Assembly: GCA_019237205.1 (NCBI GenBank)
Contig: JAFAHO010000262.1
Coordinates: 1-64,000 of the forward strand
Origin: Hyphomicrobiales bacterium
GTDB lineage: Bacteria; Pseudomonadota; Alphaproteobacteria; Rhizobiales; Beijerinckiaceae
Length of the DNA stretch: 64,000 bases
Direction of reading: 5' to 3'
Below the pieces are notes generated by a model. The model ran no database searches. It was not told the DNA's origin and saw nothing but the letters and a program-made list of their open reading frames with translations. Position 1 is the first letter of the stretch; each line of letters starts with the position of its first letter. Position numbers and translations under genes: made by a program. This document shows, in pieces, positions 1 to 12,344 of the stretch.

Positions 1-3
1 AAA

Positions 4-516
4 TCAGGCGGTCCGCTGCTGTTGCTGCCCGCCGGCGGCCGCGAGCCGCTGCAAATAGAGGGAGTGGAAATCGATCGGGTCGATGTAAAGCGGGGGGTAA
101 GAGCCGCCACGCACGGCGTCCGCAATGATCTGTCGCGCAAAGGGAAACAAGAGACGGGGCCCTTCAATCATGACCACCGGCTGCAACTGCTCTGGAGGAA
201 AATTCTCGACCCGGAATACGCCTGCGTAATTGAGCTCGAACTTGAACATCGTATCCGCGCCCTGGCCGGCCCCTCCCTCGAGGACCAGGCTCACCTCATA
301 ATCGGTCGGGGCGAGCTGGCGCGCGTTGACATTGATCTGCACCGAGATGTTGGGAGCAGTCTGCTGGGGACCGAGGGTTCGAGGCGCGTTGGGATTCTCA
401 AATGACATGTCCTTGGTATATTGGGCGAGAACGGAGAATTTCGGGCTCGCGGGAGCCGCGCCTGCTCCGTTGCTGGCCGGCGCTGCGCCTGTTCCGTTGC
501 CGTTCTGATCTGCCAC
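4..516 (-). CDS. secB: Protein-export chaperone SecB (probable GTG start at 516 or TTG at 519; the longer ORF to 801 is likely over-extended)
   Basis: Translation ...[29 protein letters not shown]...[67 protein letters not shown] matches the SecB family core. Confidence 0.93.
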   Translation of the reverse strand: MADQNGNGTGAAPASNGAGAAPASPKFSVLAQYTKDMSFENPNAPRTLGPQQTAPNISVQINVNARQLAPTDYEVSLVLEGGAGQGADTMFKFELNYAGVFRVENFPPEQLQPVVMIEGPRLLFPFARQIIADAVRGGSYPPLYIDPIDFHSLYLQRLAAAGGQQQQRTA

Positions 517-797
517 CAATCCGCTCCGCGAAAGTGTTGCGCCAAAGCGCGCGACGGCGTCGCCTGGGCTTTCCGAATTCTTCAATAGGGCGTCGCCTAG
601 CACGGCGCTCCCAGCCGAACAAGCGTCCGAGATCCGCCGGACCGCTTCTCGCCGCCCGCCGCCTTCGCCAGGCCGGCGAGAAGAGGCGGGCGAGAAGAGG
701 CGGGCGAACCGGTCCCGCGGGGGGCGCGAGCTTTGAGCGCGAATATCCCGGCATTCGGCGCGCCTCTCAAGACGGCTTGCAAGAACGTGCGAGCCCC

Positions 798-2090
798 TCA
801 CGCGCCCCAGGTCGCGAACATACCGAGGGCGGCGAGCGCCATCGCCGCGGTGGCGAGCCAGCCGAAGGCCTTCAGCAGCGGCCGCAACGCGAACTGACCC
901 ATGACTTTATTTCGCGAGGCCATCACCATGATCATGACCATGATCGGAACCGCGGCGACGCCGTTGATCACCGCGCTCCAGAACAAGGCCTTGATCGGAT
1001 CCAGGGGCGTGAAGTTGAGACTTGCGCCGATCAAAGTCGCCAAGGCGATTGTGCCGTAAAACGCTGGCGCCCGGCCCGGGCGGCGACCCAACCCCACTCT
1101 CCACTTCAGCCCCTCGCCCACCGCATAGGCCGCGCTGCCGGCCAAAACCGGCACGGCGAGCAGTCCGGTGCCGATGATGCCGAGCGCAAAGATCGTAAAG
1201 GCGAAACCGCCGGCGATCGGACGCAACGCCTCGGCGGCCTGCGATGAGGTTTGAATGTCGGTGACGCCGTGCGCGTTCAATGTCGCGGCCGTCGTCAGCA
1301 TGATGAAGAGGGCGATGATGTTTGAGAAGCCCATTCCGACCAGCGTATCGATCCGCATGCGCGCCATATGCGCCGGCGCTTGCTCGGGCGCCTTCAGGAG
1401 CGGCTTGGCGATCGGATCCTGCTTTTCGTCCTCAACCTCCTCGGCGGCCTGCCAAAAGAAGAGATAAGGACTGATCGTCGTGCCGAATACGGCGACGACC
1501 ACGGTGAAATAGCCGCCGTCGAGGCTGATATGCGGCAGAACGAGGTTCTTCGCCACGGTCAGCCAGGGCACGCCGACGACGAACGTCGTGCCGACATAGG
1601 CGAAGAGCGAGAGGGTCAGCCACCTCAGCAGCGAAGCGTAGCGGGCGTAGGTTATGAAAACCTCTGCGAGAACGGTCAAAAGCGCGAAGCCCGCGATGTA
1701 GACGGCCGCGGGTCCATCGATGAGCAGGCGAAGCGCTGCGGCCATGGCGCCGAGATCGGCTCCGAGATTGATCGTGTTGGCGACGACGAGCAGCCCGACG
1801 AGGGGGTAAAGCAGCCACGCCGGATAATGCTTACGGATATTTCCGGCGAGACCTCTGCCCGTTACCCTGCCCATCTGAGCGCTGATCAACTGGATCGCGC
1901 ACATCAGCGGATAGGTGAGCAGCAGCGTCCACCCCAGGCTGTAACCAAACTGCGCGCCGGCCTGGGAATAGGTCGCGATGCCGCTGGGGTCGTCGTCTGA
2001 AGCGCCGGTGATGAGGCCGGGTCCCATGACGTCCCGCCAGCCCTGCGGCTGTCCGATCGCCTCGCGCGTCGGAGCGATCGGCACATTCAT
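798..2090 (-). CDS. NRAMP-family divalent metal (Mn2+/Fe2+) transporter
   Basis: [33 protein letters not shown], the NRAMP TM1 signature, plus a polytopic membrane profile. Confidence 0.9.
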   Translation of the reverse strand: MNVPIAPTREAIGQPQGWRDVMGPGLITGASDDDPSGIATYSQAGAQFGYSLGWTLLLTYPLMCAIQLISAQMGRVTGRGLAGNIRKHYPAWLLYPLVGLLVVANTINLGADLGAMAAALRLLIDGPAAVYIAGFALLTVLAEVFITYARYASLLRWLTLSLFAYVGTTFVVGVPWLTVAKNLVLPHISLDGGYFTVVVAVFGTTISPYLFFWQAAEEVEDEKQDPIAKPLLKAPEQAPAHMARMRIDTLVGMGFSNIIALFIMLTTAATLNAHGVTDIQTSSQAAEALRPIAGGFAFTIFALGIIGTGLLAVPVLAGSAAYAVGEGLKWRVGLGRRPGRAPAFYGTIALATLIGASLNFTPLDPIKALFWSAVINGVAAVPIMVMIMVMASRNKVMGQFALRPLLKAFGWLATAAMALAALGMFATWGA

Positions 2091-2330
2091 AAATTGGCTC
2101 CGCCCGAGATTGCAGGTGGGTCAGCGTGAAGACGCACAAATAACGTCTAAAGCTCCGTCGCAGTTCCGCGCTCAGCGGGCAAAATGCCGGCGAAAATCGT
2201 TCGCCGGTTGTTGAGCTGAAGGGCAATCGAATGATTTCAGGCGCCGTCGCAGAATGTTCGAGTGCAACCCGAGCGGAACCAGCGCCGCGAGCGGGCGTTG
2301 TTCGGATAGGGTCAGTATGTCGCGGATCAG

Positions 2331-2732
2331 ATGATGAATGGGGACCCGTGCCAATCGTCCGAGGCTCAGGTTTGCACGGTGCTCCTGATTGAGGATGAAG
2401 TCCTGATCCGGTTCGACGCAGCAGAAGCATTGCGCGAGGCAGGCATGTGCGTAATCGAAGCGCACAATGCAGATGAGGCAATGGAGCACCTCGAAGCGGG
2501 AAAGTCCGTCGACTTTGTCTTCACGGACATAGAGATGCCCGGCACGATGAATGGTCTCGCATTTTGCGCTGCGGTCGAGCGCCGATTTCCCCGGCTCAAG
2601 TTCCTGGTGACATCGGGCCGAGCATCAGCAGACGAGGCCGCGTCGACCCGGTCGTTTATTTCCAAGCCCTACGACCCAGCCGATGTCGTCGCTTACATCC
2701 GCGCCGCGTTGGCGGAACAGCCCCCGGATTGA
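2331..2732 (+). CDS. Single-domain response regulator receiver (CheY-like)
   Basis: VLLIEDEVLIRFDAAEALREAG...FVFTDIEMPG...FLVTSG...FISKPYDPADVV carries the receiver D, T/S and K motifs. Confidence 0.9.
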   Translation: MMNGDPCQSSEAQVCTVLLIEDEVLIRFDAAEALREAGMCVIEAHNADEAMEHLEAGKSVDFVFTDIEMPGTMNGLAFCAAVERRFPRLKFLVTSGRASADEAASTRSFISKPYDPADVVAYIRAALAEQPPD

Positions 2733-2741
2733 AAGCCATGG

Positions 2742-3146
2742 ATGACAGCAATGTCAGGTAGTCATTGTATTCTTATGGTTGAGCCGGATGTTCTTGTTCG
2801 CCAGCCAATCGCCGAATACTTGCGTGAGTGCGGGTACAAGGTCGTGGAGACGGGGAACACAGACGAAGCGCTTGTGGTCATGAACGCGGGCACAATGGCG
2901 GTCGATATCATCCTCGCCGACGCGCAAGCCCCCGGAAAACTGGACGGATTTGGGCTGGCCCGCTGGATGAGACAAAACCGCCCAAGCGCCAAAGTGATTC
3001 TGGCGGGAACCGTGGCAAACGAGGCGAAGGAAGCTGGCGACCTTTGCGAGGACGGACCCCGTCTCTCCAAACCCTATGATCCACAACTTCTTGTCGATCG
3101 CATTAAGCGCGCGATCGCGACTCGGGATCGCATCAATAAGCCTTGA
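2742..3146 (+). CDS. Single-domain response regulator receiver, divergent
   Basis: ILMVEPDVLVRQPIAEYLRECGYKVVE...IILADAQAPGKLDGFGLARWM...LSKPYDPQLLVDRIKRAI; receiver fold with altered conserved positions. Confidence 0.85.
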   Translation: MTAMSGSHCILMVEPDVLVRQPIAEYLRECGYKVVETGNTDEALVVMNAGTMAVDIILADAQAPGKLDGFGLARWMRQNRPSAKVILAGTVANEAKEAGDLCEDGPRLSKPYDPQLLVDRIKRAIATRDRINKP

Positions 3147-3217
3147 TCCAAATCCGGGCTCGGAGGAGAGAAGGACAGGCGAATTTTCGACGGCGGTCGG
3201 CGTCCAAGGAGTCGGTC

Positions 3218-4678
3218 ATGAGCAATACGCCCCAGGCTGCCACTATTGCCTCGCTGCATGTGCCGGAAACGGGGCGCCCGCGGAAGGACGTACCCGATGG
3301 TTCTGCCACCGCCGACATCGATTTCTTTCAGATCGTTCAAGATCTGCCGGTCGCCGTCTATTCGACAGACGCCGTGGGGCGCATCACGTTCTACAATGAG
3401 GCTGCCGCGTCCCTGTGGGGACGGCATCCGAAATTGGGCGAGGATTGGTGGTGCGGCTCGTGGCGTCTCTATTGGCCGGACGGCAGGCCGATGGGACACG
3501 ACGAGTGTCCGATGGCCGTCACGCTGGAAACGGGTTGCGCCGCGCAAGGGGCGGAGGCGATCGCCGAGCGACCCGACGGCACGCGCGTTCCCTTTCTTGC
3601 TTACCCGACGCCCCTGCGCAACGGCGCCGGACAGCTCGTCGGCGCAGTCAACATCCTGGTTGACATCGCCGAACGCAAACGAAACGAAGCAGCCGCCCAG
3701 CACTACGCCGCGATTGTCGAATCGTCCGACGACGCGATCCTGTCGAAAGACATCAACGGCGTCATTACGAGCTGGAACGACGGCGCGCAGCGTCTCTTCG
3801 GGTATACCAGCGAGGAAGCGGTCGGCAAGCCTGTAACTCTGCTCATTCCAGTCGAGCGCCACGACGAAGAACCTAGAATCCTCGAACGCATCCGTCGCGG
3901 TGAGAGGATCGATCATTACGAGACTGTCCGACAACGCAAGGATGGGAGCTTGGTTGACATTTCGCTAACCGTTTCGCCAGTCAGAGACCGCTCCGGCAAT
4001 ATCATCGGCGCGTCCAAAATTGCCCGTAACATCACCGAGCGGAAAAAGGCGGAAGAGCAGCAAGATTTGCTGCTCAGGGAGATGGATCATCGCATCAAGA
4101 ACCTTTTTGCGCTGGCGATCGGCATCGTGAGCTTGAGCGGCCGCTCGGCGAGAAACGTTCAGGACCTTGTCAAATCGGCGCGCGAACGTCTATCGGCTCT
4201 TGCTCGGGCGTGTGCGCTAACGCTGTTGCGCGGCCCGGGCGATGATCCGCAAGCGAGAAAGCCAACGATGCTGCATTCCCTCATTCGGACAATCATCGCG
4301 CCTCACGAGAACATTGAGGAGGCGCAAGCCGAGCGGATTAGAATCGCGGGACCTGACCTTCAGATTTCCGGCCCGGCGATCTCGAGTCTGGCGCTTCTGC
4401 TGCACGAATTCGGAACAAATTCCGCAAAATTTGGAGCGCTCTCCGCGCAAAATGGGCAGGTCGAGATCGTCGGCGCCGAACATGGCCAAACCCTTGTCCT
4501 CACATGGACTGAACGCGGCGGACCCGCCATCGCCGGTCCGCCAGACCGTGAAGGTTTTGGCGCCGCCCTCACGCGCGCAACAGTCACGGGCCAACTCGGC
4601 GGGGAAATCTCGCAGGACTGGAGGCCCGAAGGACTCGTCATCCGGCTATCCCTGCCGCGCGAGCGGTTGACAGGATGA
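3218..4678 (+). CDS. PAS-PAS HWE-family sensor histidine kinase
   Basis: Two PAS segments (FFQIVQDLPVAVYSTDAVGRITFYNEAAASLWG; IVESSDDAILSKDINGVITSWNDGAQRLFGYTSEEAVGKP), then MDHRIKNLFALAIGIVSLS and an HWE-type ATPase region. Confidence 0.92.
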   Translation: MSNTPQAATIASLHVPETGRPRKDVPDGSATADIDFFQIVQDLPVAVYSTDAVGRITFYNEAAASLWGRHPKLGEDWWCGSWRLYWPDGRPMGHDECPMAVTLETGCAAQGAEAIAERPDGTRVPFLAYPTPLRNGAGQLVGAVNILVDIAERKRNEAAAQHYAAIVESSDDAILSKDINGVITSWNDGAQRLFGYTSEEAVGKPVTLLIPVERHDEEPRILERIRRGERIDHYETVRQRKDGSLVDISLTVSPVRDRSGNIIGASKIARNITERKKAEEQQDLLLREMDHRIKNLFALAIGIVSLSGRSARNVQDLVKSARERLSALARACALTLLRGPGDDPQARKPTMLHSLIRTIIAPHENIEEAQAERIRIAGPDLQISGPAISSLALLLHEFGTNSAKFGALSAQNGQVEIVGAEHGQTLVLTWTERGGPAIAGPPDREGFGAALTRATVTGQLGGEISQDWRPEGLVIRLSLPRERLTG

Positions 4679-4833
4679 ACTGTGCGGCGGAGCGTCCTCG
4701 GCCGATCTCCAGGCGGCAATAAAAAGGACGCGCACGCTCGAGGGATCTTGCGCGCGCGTCTATCCGGAAAGGCCGCCTGCCGGTCGGAGGGGCGAGGGAA
4801 GCCGCAGCAGACGGCCTGCGCCGGAGAAGGCCT

Positions 4834-6048
4834 TTACCTTATGACTTCGACGACCTCGCGGGTGTCCGGGTCGACGAGGACGACTTGGTCGTTCGCGAGG
4901 AAGAGACGGTAGCGCTCGATCATCGGGATCTGAACGACCACCGCGTGCGGGACCGGTTCAAGCGCGATGTCGGAAGGAACCGTCGCGCCGTCGGCGAGAT
5001 CCGCCTGCGCCGGCGCTTCGGGCGCGCCCTCACGGCGAACGGCCTCCAACAGCATACGCTGCTGGGCCTCGGTCAGATTGATCCTTGCGGGCCCTTCCAT
5101 CGCCTGTGTCGGGCCGCCCTCGCGAATGATTTCGACCACGCGGCGCGTGGAGGGCTCGACGATGAAGATCTCCTCGTTTACTGCGACATAATCGTAGCCG
5201 CGATATTCAGGTACGAGTTCGACGACCGCAGGCGGCAGCGGGCGCAGATCCACCTCGCCCGGCAGCAAACCACCGACGCTCACGTTGATGTTCACGTTCT
5301 GTGGCGAAGACGTCGCCAACAGCGTGTCGGCAATCCGCGAGGCGTTCTCCTTGGAGATATGCGCGCCGCCCATCGCCTGAACGTTTCCGCCGCCATGGCG
5401 TGGCGCGGAGGCCGAGGCCTGACCGGTCGCCGGCGGCTTTTCGTTTTGGCCGGACTGCGCCTGGCCCTGAGCGGCGCCGTGGTCGGCGGCAGGCCCGGTT
5501 TGGGCCTCGTTGCCCGCGCCCTTCTGAGGCTGCGGCGTCTGGCCCATCCGCTCTTCGCCTCGGGTCCCGTTTTCGCTCTGTGCGGCTTGGCCGGCCCGCT
5601 TCTCAGCCTTCTTGCTCGGTTCGCCCTGCGCGGCTGTTCCGGTCTCGCGGTTCATTTGCGCGCCCTGCGCGCCGGTCCCGCGTTCAGGCTGAGCCTGTCC
5701 CGTACGCTCCTCGCCGCGCATTGGTTTTTCCGACTGCCCCTGGTTCGATTGGCGGTCGATTTTGCGTTGCTCTCCCTCCGCCGCCTTGCCTTGAGCCCCT
5801 TCCTCTTTCTGCATGCCGGGCTTGAGGCCCTGGCTGCGTTCGCCCGCGCCTGCGGGCGTCTTCTGCTCCTGCTCATGTCCCATCGGAGACTGCGCCTGCG
5901 CGGTCTCACCACGCTGACCCTTCTCCATCTCGTGCTTTGCAGGCGCCTGGTCCTGTCCGGGTTGCCGCTCTTGAGCCGCTGCCCACCCAGTCGCAACAGC
6001 CGCCGTAAGCGCCGCAGCGGATGCGGCGCCGATCCATGTCCTTCTCAT
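4834..6048 (-). CDS. Secreted DUF1236-domain protein with a Gln/Gly/Ala/Glu-rich low-complexity N-terminal half
   Basis: Signal peptide MRRTWIGAASAAALTAAVATGWAAAQ; C-terminal repeats ending ...YVAVNEEIFIVEPSTRRVVEIIREG and ...RYRLFLANDQVVLVDPDTREVVEVIR. Confidence 0.8.
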   Translation of the reverse strand: MRRTWIGAASAAALTAAVATGWAAAQERQPGQDQAPAKHEMEKGQRGETAQAQSPMGHEQEQKTPAGAGERSQGLKPGMQKEEGAQGKAAEGEQRKIDRQSNQGQSEKPMRGEERTGQAQPERGTGAQGAQMNRETGTAAQGEPSKKAEKRAGQAAQSENGTRGEERMGQTPQPQKGAGNEAQTGPAADHGAAQGQAQSGQNEKPPATGQASASAPRHGGGNVQAMGGAHISKENASRIADTLLATSSPQNVNINVSVGGLLPGEVDLRPLPPAVVELVPEYRGYDYVAVNEEIFIVEPSTRRVVEIIREGGPTQAMEGPARINLTEAQQRMLLEAVRREGAPEAPAQADLADGATVPSDIALEPVPHAVVVQIPMIERYRLFLANDQVVLVDPDTREVVEVIR

Positions 6049-6319
6049 GACATTCTCCCAAGGTTCATTCGCGGGAATTGGCCGCGGGGGTCCTCGGAAA
6101 CAAATGTCTGCCCCTATTGTTCCGGGCCGGAAGCGCGCTTGCCGCCGCGTGCCGGGATCAGGTTTCAGGACAACCGCTCTCGTTTGGGCGCGAGGCTGGG
6201 TCATCAGCCGGCGAAAACCCAGAGCGGGACGGAAAGGAGTCGGCTGGCGGTTTCGCCGCGACGCGGCGACGGGACCTGACTGCAGTTCGGCTGCCGCCGG
6301 GAATTCAAACCATTGATAT

Positions 6320-6398
<79 letters not shown>

Positions 6399-6507
6399 AT
6401 CTTCCAGATACTCCGCGCGAGGGGCTTCGATTGGGGCGAAGCGCCGGGTCGTTCGCGCGGGCGGCGATATAGCCGCAATCCATCGGCCGCCACAAGGGCT
6501 ATCTTGA

Positions 6508-8448
<1,941 letters not shown>

Positions 8449-8451
8449 AGG

Positions 8452-9564
8452 TCAGGCAGTCGCGACCCACCGCCCGTCTGTGGCCGAGCGCGCCGCTGCG
8501 TGAATGACGCGCTCGATGGCGAGGCCCGTGTCGAAGTCGATGGCCAGCGATGGCTTCCCCGTGATGCGGTTGAGGAGCTCGTGCGCCTCGATGATTTTGA
8601 GATCGTTGAATCCCATCTGGTGCCCGGGGGCGACGATGAAGCGCTCATAAGGAGGGTGGGCCGGACCCATCAGCACGGTCCTGAAACCCTGATCCTCGGC
8701 GGACCCTTGCGCGAGATATACGGAGACTTCGTTGAAGCGCTCCTGATCGAAAAGGATCGCGCCTTTCGCGCCGAAAATCTGCAGCTGCAGCCGCCCCTTG
8801 CGGCCCCAGGCGCAGCGGCTGACCTGGATCGCGCCCGAGGCCCCATTTGGCATCCGCAGGAGGACAGTCGCGACGTCGAAATTCTCGACTGGTCTCCGGC
8901 TCGCGCCGTCCGGCCGATCGGGGTAGGGCTTGCGCATCTCGCCGAACGCCTCGGCCGGCAGGCCGAACAGCGTCGAGACGAGGCTCGTCGGGTGAACGGC
9001 GAAGTCGTCGAGGGCGCCGTAGCCGGCGCTTTTTTCGCTCTTCCACGAGAACGGCGCTTCGGCGTCCGCCATATAGTCCTCGTCCATCTCGATCCGGAAA
9101 TGCGTGACCGGGCCGATTGCGCGCCGCTCCAGCAGCTTCGCGACGTAGCGGATCGCGGGACTCTGGATGTAATTGTAGCCGAGGATCGCGACCCTGCCGC
9201 TCACGCGCGCGGCGGCAGCCATGCGCTCGGCGTCGGCGAGGGCCGGCGCCATCGGCTTCTCGCACCAGACGTGCTTGCCGGCTTCGAGCGCGGCGACCGC
9301 CATCGGCGCATGCCAGGCGTTGGGGGTCGTGATCGAGACGACGTCGACCTCGGGATTTGCGACGAGCGACCGCCAGTCCGAGGTCGATGTCTCGAAGCCG
9401 AATTCGTCGGCGCGCCTGCGCGCCAGACTCTCCTCGACCTCGCAGAGGGCGACCCGCCTCACGGCCGGCTTATCGCCGAAAACCGCCTTGACCCCCGTCC
9501 ACGCAAGCGCATGACACTTGCCCATATAGCCCGTGCCGATCAGTCCGACCCCGATCGTGTCCAT
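8452..9564 (-). CDS. Gfo/Idh/MocA family oxidoreductase
   Basis: VGLIGTGYMGKCHALAW; VVSITTPNAWHAPMAVAALEAGKHVWCEKPMA. Confidence 0.93.
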   Translation of the reverse strand: MDTIGVGLIGTGYMGKCHALAWTGVKAVFGDKPAVRRVALCEVEESLARRRADEFGFETSTSDWRSLVANPEVDVVSITTPNAWHAPMAVAALEAGKHVWCEKPMAPALADAERMAAAARVSGRVAILGYNYIQSPAIRYVAKLLERRAIGPVTHFRIEMDEDYMADAEAPFSWKSEKSAGYGALDDFAVHPTSLVSTLFGLPAEAFGEMRKPYPDRPDGASRRPVENFDVATVLLRMPNGASGAIQVSRCAWGRKGRLQLQIFGAKGAILFDQERFNEVSVYLAQGSAEDQGFRTVLMGPAHPPYERFIVAPGHQMGFNDLKIIEAHELLNRITGKPSLAIDFDTGLAIERVIHAAARSATDGRWVATA

Positions 9565-9710
9565 GGTCGCCGCCTCCCGTCATGCGTTCGAGTCCAAAAC
9601 GGCTCGCCATAACAAAAATTTCACAAGACGCGCAATTTGGAATATTCATTCTATTCGTGAGTCGGGAGCGCCCAACGCCGAAGGCGGCGGCAGCGGGGCA
9701 GGGAGGAGCG

Positions 9711-10559
9711 ATGGACGACGCGACGACGATGGAGCCGCCGCAGAGTTTGGAAGCGCTGAAGCGCCGGCTGATCGAGATCGAGCCGCATCTGCCCAAGCGC
9801 TTGCGCCAGGCCGCGGGCTATGCGCTCGAGCATCCGGACGAATTCGCCCTCGGCACGGCCTCCGCCATCGCCCGCAGCGCGCATGTGCAGGCCTCGACCC
9901 TGGTGCGCCTGGCCCAGACGCTTGGCTTCGGCGGCTTCTCCGATCTGCAGGAGGTGTTCCGCTCGCACTTACGCAACCGTTGGCCGGCCTATTCCGAGCG
10001 CCTGAAGGCCCTGCACGAGCGCGCGCGCGACAGCGGCGATCCGACCCATCTCCTGTTTGGCTTCGCCGATTCGGCCGCCTCTTCGCTCGCGCGCCTGCGC
10101 GACAGCGTTCAGCGGCGCGATCTCGACCGGGCGATCGCTCTCTTGGCGCGCGCGCGAACGATCTATTGCCTCGGCCAGCGGCGGGCGTTCAGCGTCGCGC
10201 ATTACCTCACCTATGCGCTGGGCCAGCTCGGCCTGCCTGTTCGCCTGATCGACAATGTCGGCGGGCTCGGGCCGGAGCAAATGGCGCGCGCCGGCCCGGG
10301 CGACGCACTGATCGCGATCAGCTTCTCTCCCTATTCGCCATTCACCGTCGACCTCGCCAAACGCGCGCGAGAGGCCGGCGCGCCGATCGTGGTCTTCACC
10401 GACAGCGCGCTTTCACCCCTCGCGGGCCTTGCGGACGTGCGCTTCGAGATCGTGGAGAGCGACTTCGGCTCGTTCCGCTCGCTCGCAGCGACCTTCTGCC
10501 TCGCGATGACGCTTGCGGTCGGGGTCGGCGAGCATCGGGCGGGGATGGCGGGCAAGTAG
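9711..10559 (+). CDS. MurR/RpiR family transcriptional regulator (HTH-SIS)
   Basis: HTH AIARSAHVQASTLVRLAQTLGFGGFSDLQEVFRSHLR and a SIS domain IYCLGQRRAFSVAHYLTYALGQLG; SD-like ggagg before the ATG at 9711. Confidence 0.9.
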   Translation: MDDATTMEPPQSLEALKRRLIEIEPHLPKRLRQAAGYALEHPDEFALGTASAIARSAHVQASTLVRLAQTLGFGGFSDLQEVFRSHLRNRWPAYSERLKALHERARDSGDPTHLLFGFADSAASSLARLRDSVQRRDLDRAIALLARARTIYCLGQRRAFSVAHYLTYALGQLGLPVRLIDNVGGLGPEQMARAGPGDALIAISFSPYSPFTVDLAKRAREAGAPIVVFTDSALSPLAGLADVRFEIVESDFGSFRSLAATFCLAMTLAVGVGEHRAGMAGK

Positions 10560-10601
10560 AAAAATTCCTTGGCGGCGGGAAAAAGAGCCGGCGGCCGATC
10601 G

Positions 10602-11903
10602 TCAGCCGATGGGGGCGGTGCGCGTTTCGCCGGCGCGGGCGCCGCGCGCTGCGGGGCCGCCGCAGGCGTTGATCCGCCGCTGGTAATGGCGCCGCTCCGC
10701 CGGGCTGCGGGCGAGGGCCAGCGCCGCGCGAAAATGCCTGGCCGCGGCGGAGCGGTCGCCGCGGCGCAGCTCGAGCTCGCCGAGCGCGGCGGGAAAGAAC
10801 GGGTATCGGGCGAGGCGGTCCGGCCGGTCGATCGCGCGGATCGCCGCGAGGCCCAGCTCGGGGCCGTCCTTCTCCGCGATGGCGATCGCCCGGTTGAGCG
10901 CGACGACCGGGCCGGGACGGATCGCCATCAGCATGTCGTAGAGCCAGACGATTTTGGCCCAGTCCGTGTCTTGCGGCGCACCCGCGCGGGCGTGCGCGGC
11001 CGCAATGGCCGCCTCGAGGTGGTAGGAGCTGAGTTCGGAGCTTTGCGCCGCGAGCGTCAGCAGTCTCAGGCCTTCCTCGATGAGATCGCCGTTCCATAGC
11101 GAACGGTCCTGGTCGATCAACGGGACGAGATCGCCCGATGCGTCGATCCGGGTCGAAAGGCGCGCCGCGTTGAGGCTCATCAAGGCGGCCAGCGCGTAGG
11201 TCTCCGGCGTCCGGCCCTCAGGATGGTCGATCAGCACGGCGGTGAGCCGCATCGCCTCCCGGCAGAGTTCGGCGCGCACCGCACGCTCGGGCGAGGCGCC
11301 GTGATAGCCCTCGCTGAAGAGGAGATAGAGCGCCCGCCGGACGGCCGGAAGTCGAGCCGCGAAGTCGGCGGCGTTTCCGACGTCGAAAAGCCGCTTTGAC
11401 CCGGCGAGGAGCTGCTTGGCGCGGCCGAGCCTCTTTTCGATCGCGTCGCGGCCGCTCATCAAGGCGGCGGCGACCTCGCCGACGCTGAAACCGCAGAGGA
11501 TGTGGAGGATGAGCGCGACCCGCCCCGCCTCAGGCAGGCGGGGATGGCAGCAGGCGAACATCATCCGCAGGAGATCGTCCTTGATCGCCTCGGCCGCAAA
11601 GAACTCCTCGACCACCGGCGCGAGCGTCCATTCGCTCTGCAGATGCCGCCCGAGCTCCGGCGCAAAGGTTCGCGCCGTGCGCTCGCGCCGCAAGGCGTCG
11701 AGCGCACAGTTCTTCGCCGTCGCCATCAGCCAAGCGGCGGGATTGTCGGGGACGCCGCGGAACTTCCAGACGTCCGCGGCGCGGCAGAACGCTTCCTGGA
11801 CGACGTCTTCCGCCAAAGCGAGATTATGGACGCCGAGAAGCCGCGTCAGCGCCGTGACCATCCGACCCGCTTCATGGCGGAAGAGACGTTCGTCGAGCTG
11901 CAT
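10602..11903 (-). CDS. ECF-type RNA polymerase sigma factor with long C-terminal extension (ECF42-like)
   Basis: AEDVVQEAFCRAADVWKFRGVPDNPAAWLMATAKNCALDALRRERTARTF...MMFACCHPRLP...CGFSVGEVAAALMSGRDAIEKRLGRAKQLL; adjacent YCII/DGPF gene. Confidence 0.88.
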   Translation of the reverse strand: MQLDERLFRHEAGRMVTALTRLLGVHNLALAEDVVQEAFCRAADVWKFRGVPDNPAAWLMATAKNCALDALRRERTARTFAPELGRHLQSEWTLAPVVEEFFAAEAIKDDLLRMMFACCHPRLPEAGRVALILHILCGFSVGEVAAALMSGRDAIEKRLGRAKQLLAGSKRLFDVGNAADFAARLPAVRRALYLLFSEGYHGASPERAVRAELCREAMRLTAVLIDHPEGRTPETYALAALMSLNAARLSTRIDASGDLVPLIDQDRSLWNGDLIEEGLRLLTLAAQSSELSSYHLEAAIAAAHARAGAPQDTDWAKIVWLYDMLMAIRPGPVVALNRAIAIAEKDGPELGLAAIRAIDRPDRLARYPFFPAALGELELRRGDRSAAARHFRAALALARSPAERRHYQRRINACGGPAARGARAGETRTAPIG

Positions 11904-12251
11904 CTACATGTTCATTTTCATCACCGGCCGCACCTCGACCGCGCCGCCGCCCTCGAGAATCGGGCAGCCCTTGGCGATTTCCGCCGCATGGGCGAGATCG
12001 CTGGCCTCGATCAGCGTATAGCCGCCGATGAGATCCTTCGCCTCGGCGAAGGGGCCGTCGCTGACCGCGATCGGCTTGCCGCGGACGAGCTTTCCGCCGG
12101 CTTCAAGTGGATGCCCAGGGTCCTTGACCAGGCCCTTGGCGCCCATGTCCTTGAACCACGCCATCCATTTTTCCATGGTCTTCTGCCGCTCTTCCGGAGA
12201 CCGGGTCGAGAGATCCGAGCCGCCGCGGTAGAGGAATGTGAATTCGCCCAT
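11904..12251 (-). CDS. YCII/DGPF domain protein, partner of the ECF42-like sigma factor
   Basis: MGEFTFLYRGG...MEKWMAWFKDMGAKG...GKPIAVSDGPFAEAKDLIGGYTLIEA; the DGPF motif is present. Confidence 0.9.
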   Translation of the reverse strand: MGEFTFLYRGGSDLSTRSPEERQKTMEKWMAWFKDMGAKGLVKDPGHPLEAGGKLVRGKPIAVSDGPFAEAKDLIGGYTLIEASDLAHAAEIAKGCPILEGGGAVEVRPVMKMNM

Positions 12252-12344
12252 GTGAAGTCTCCTTTGCTGGGAGGGGTTGCGCCGCAAGAACGTTCGAGGA
12301 CCGCGCGCCCCGGACATTATTTTTTTAGCCTGCGACGGGACGGT

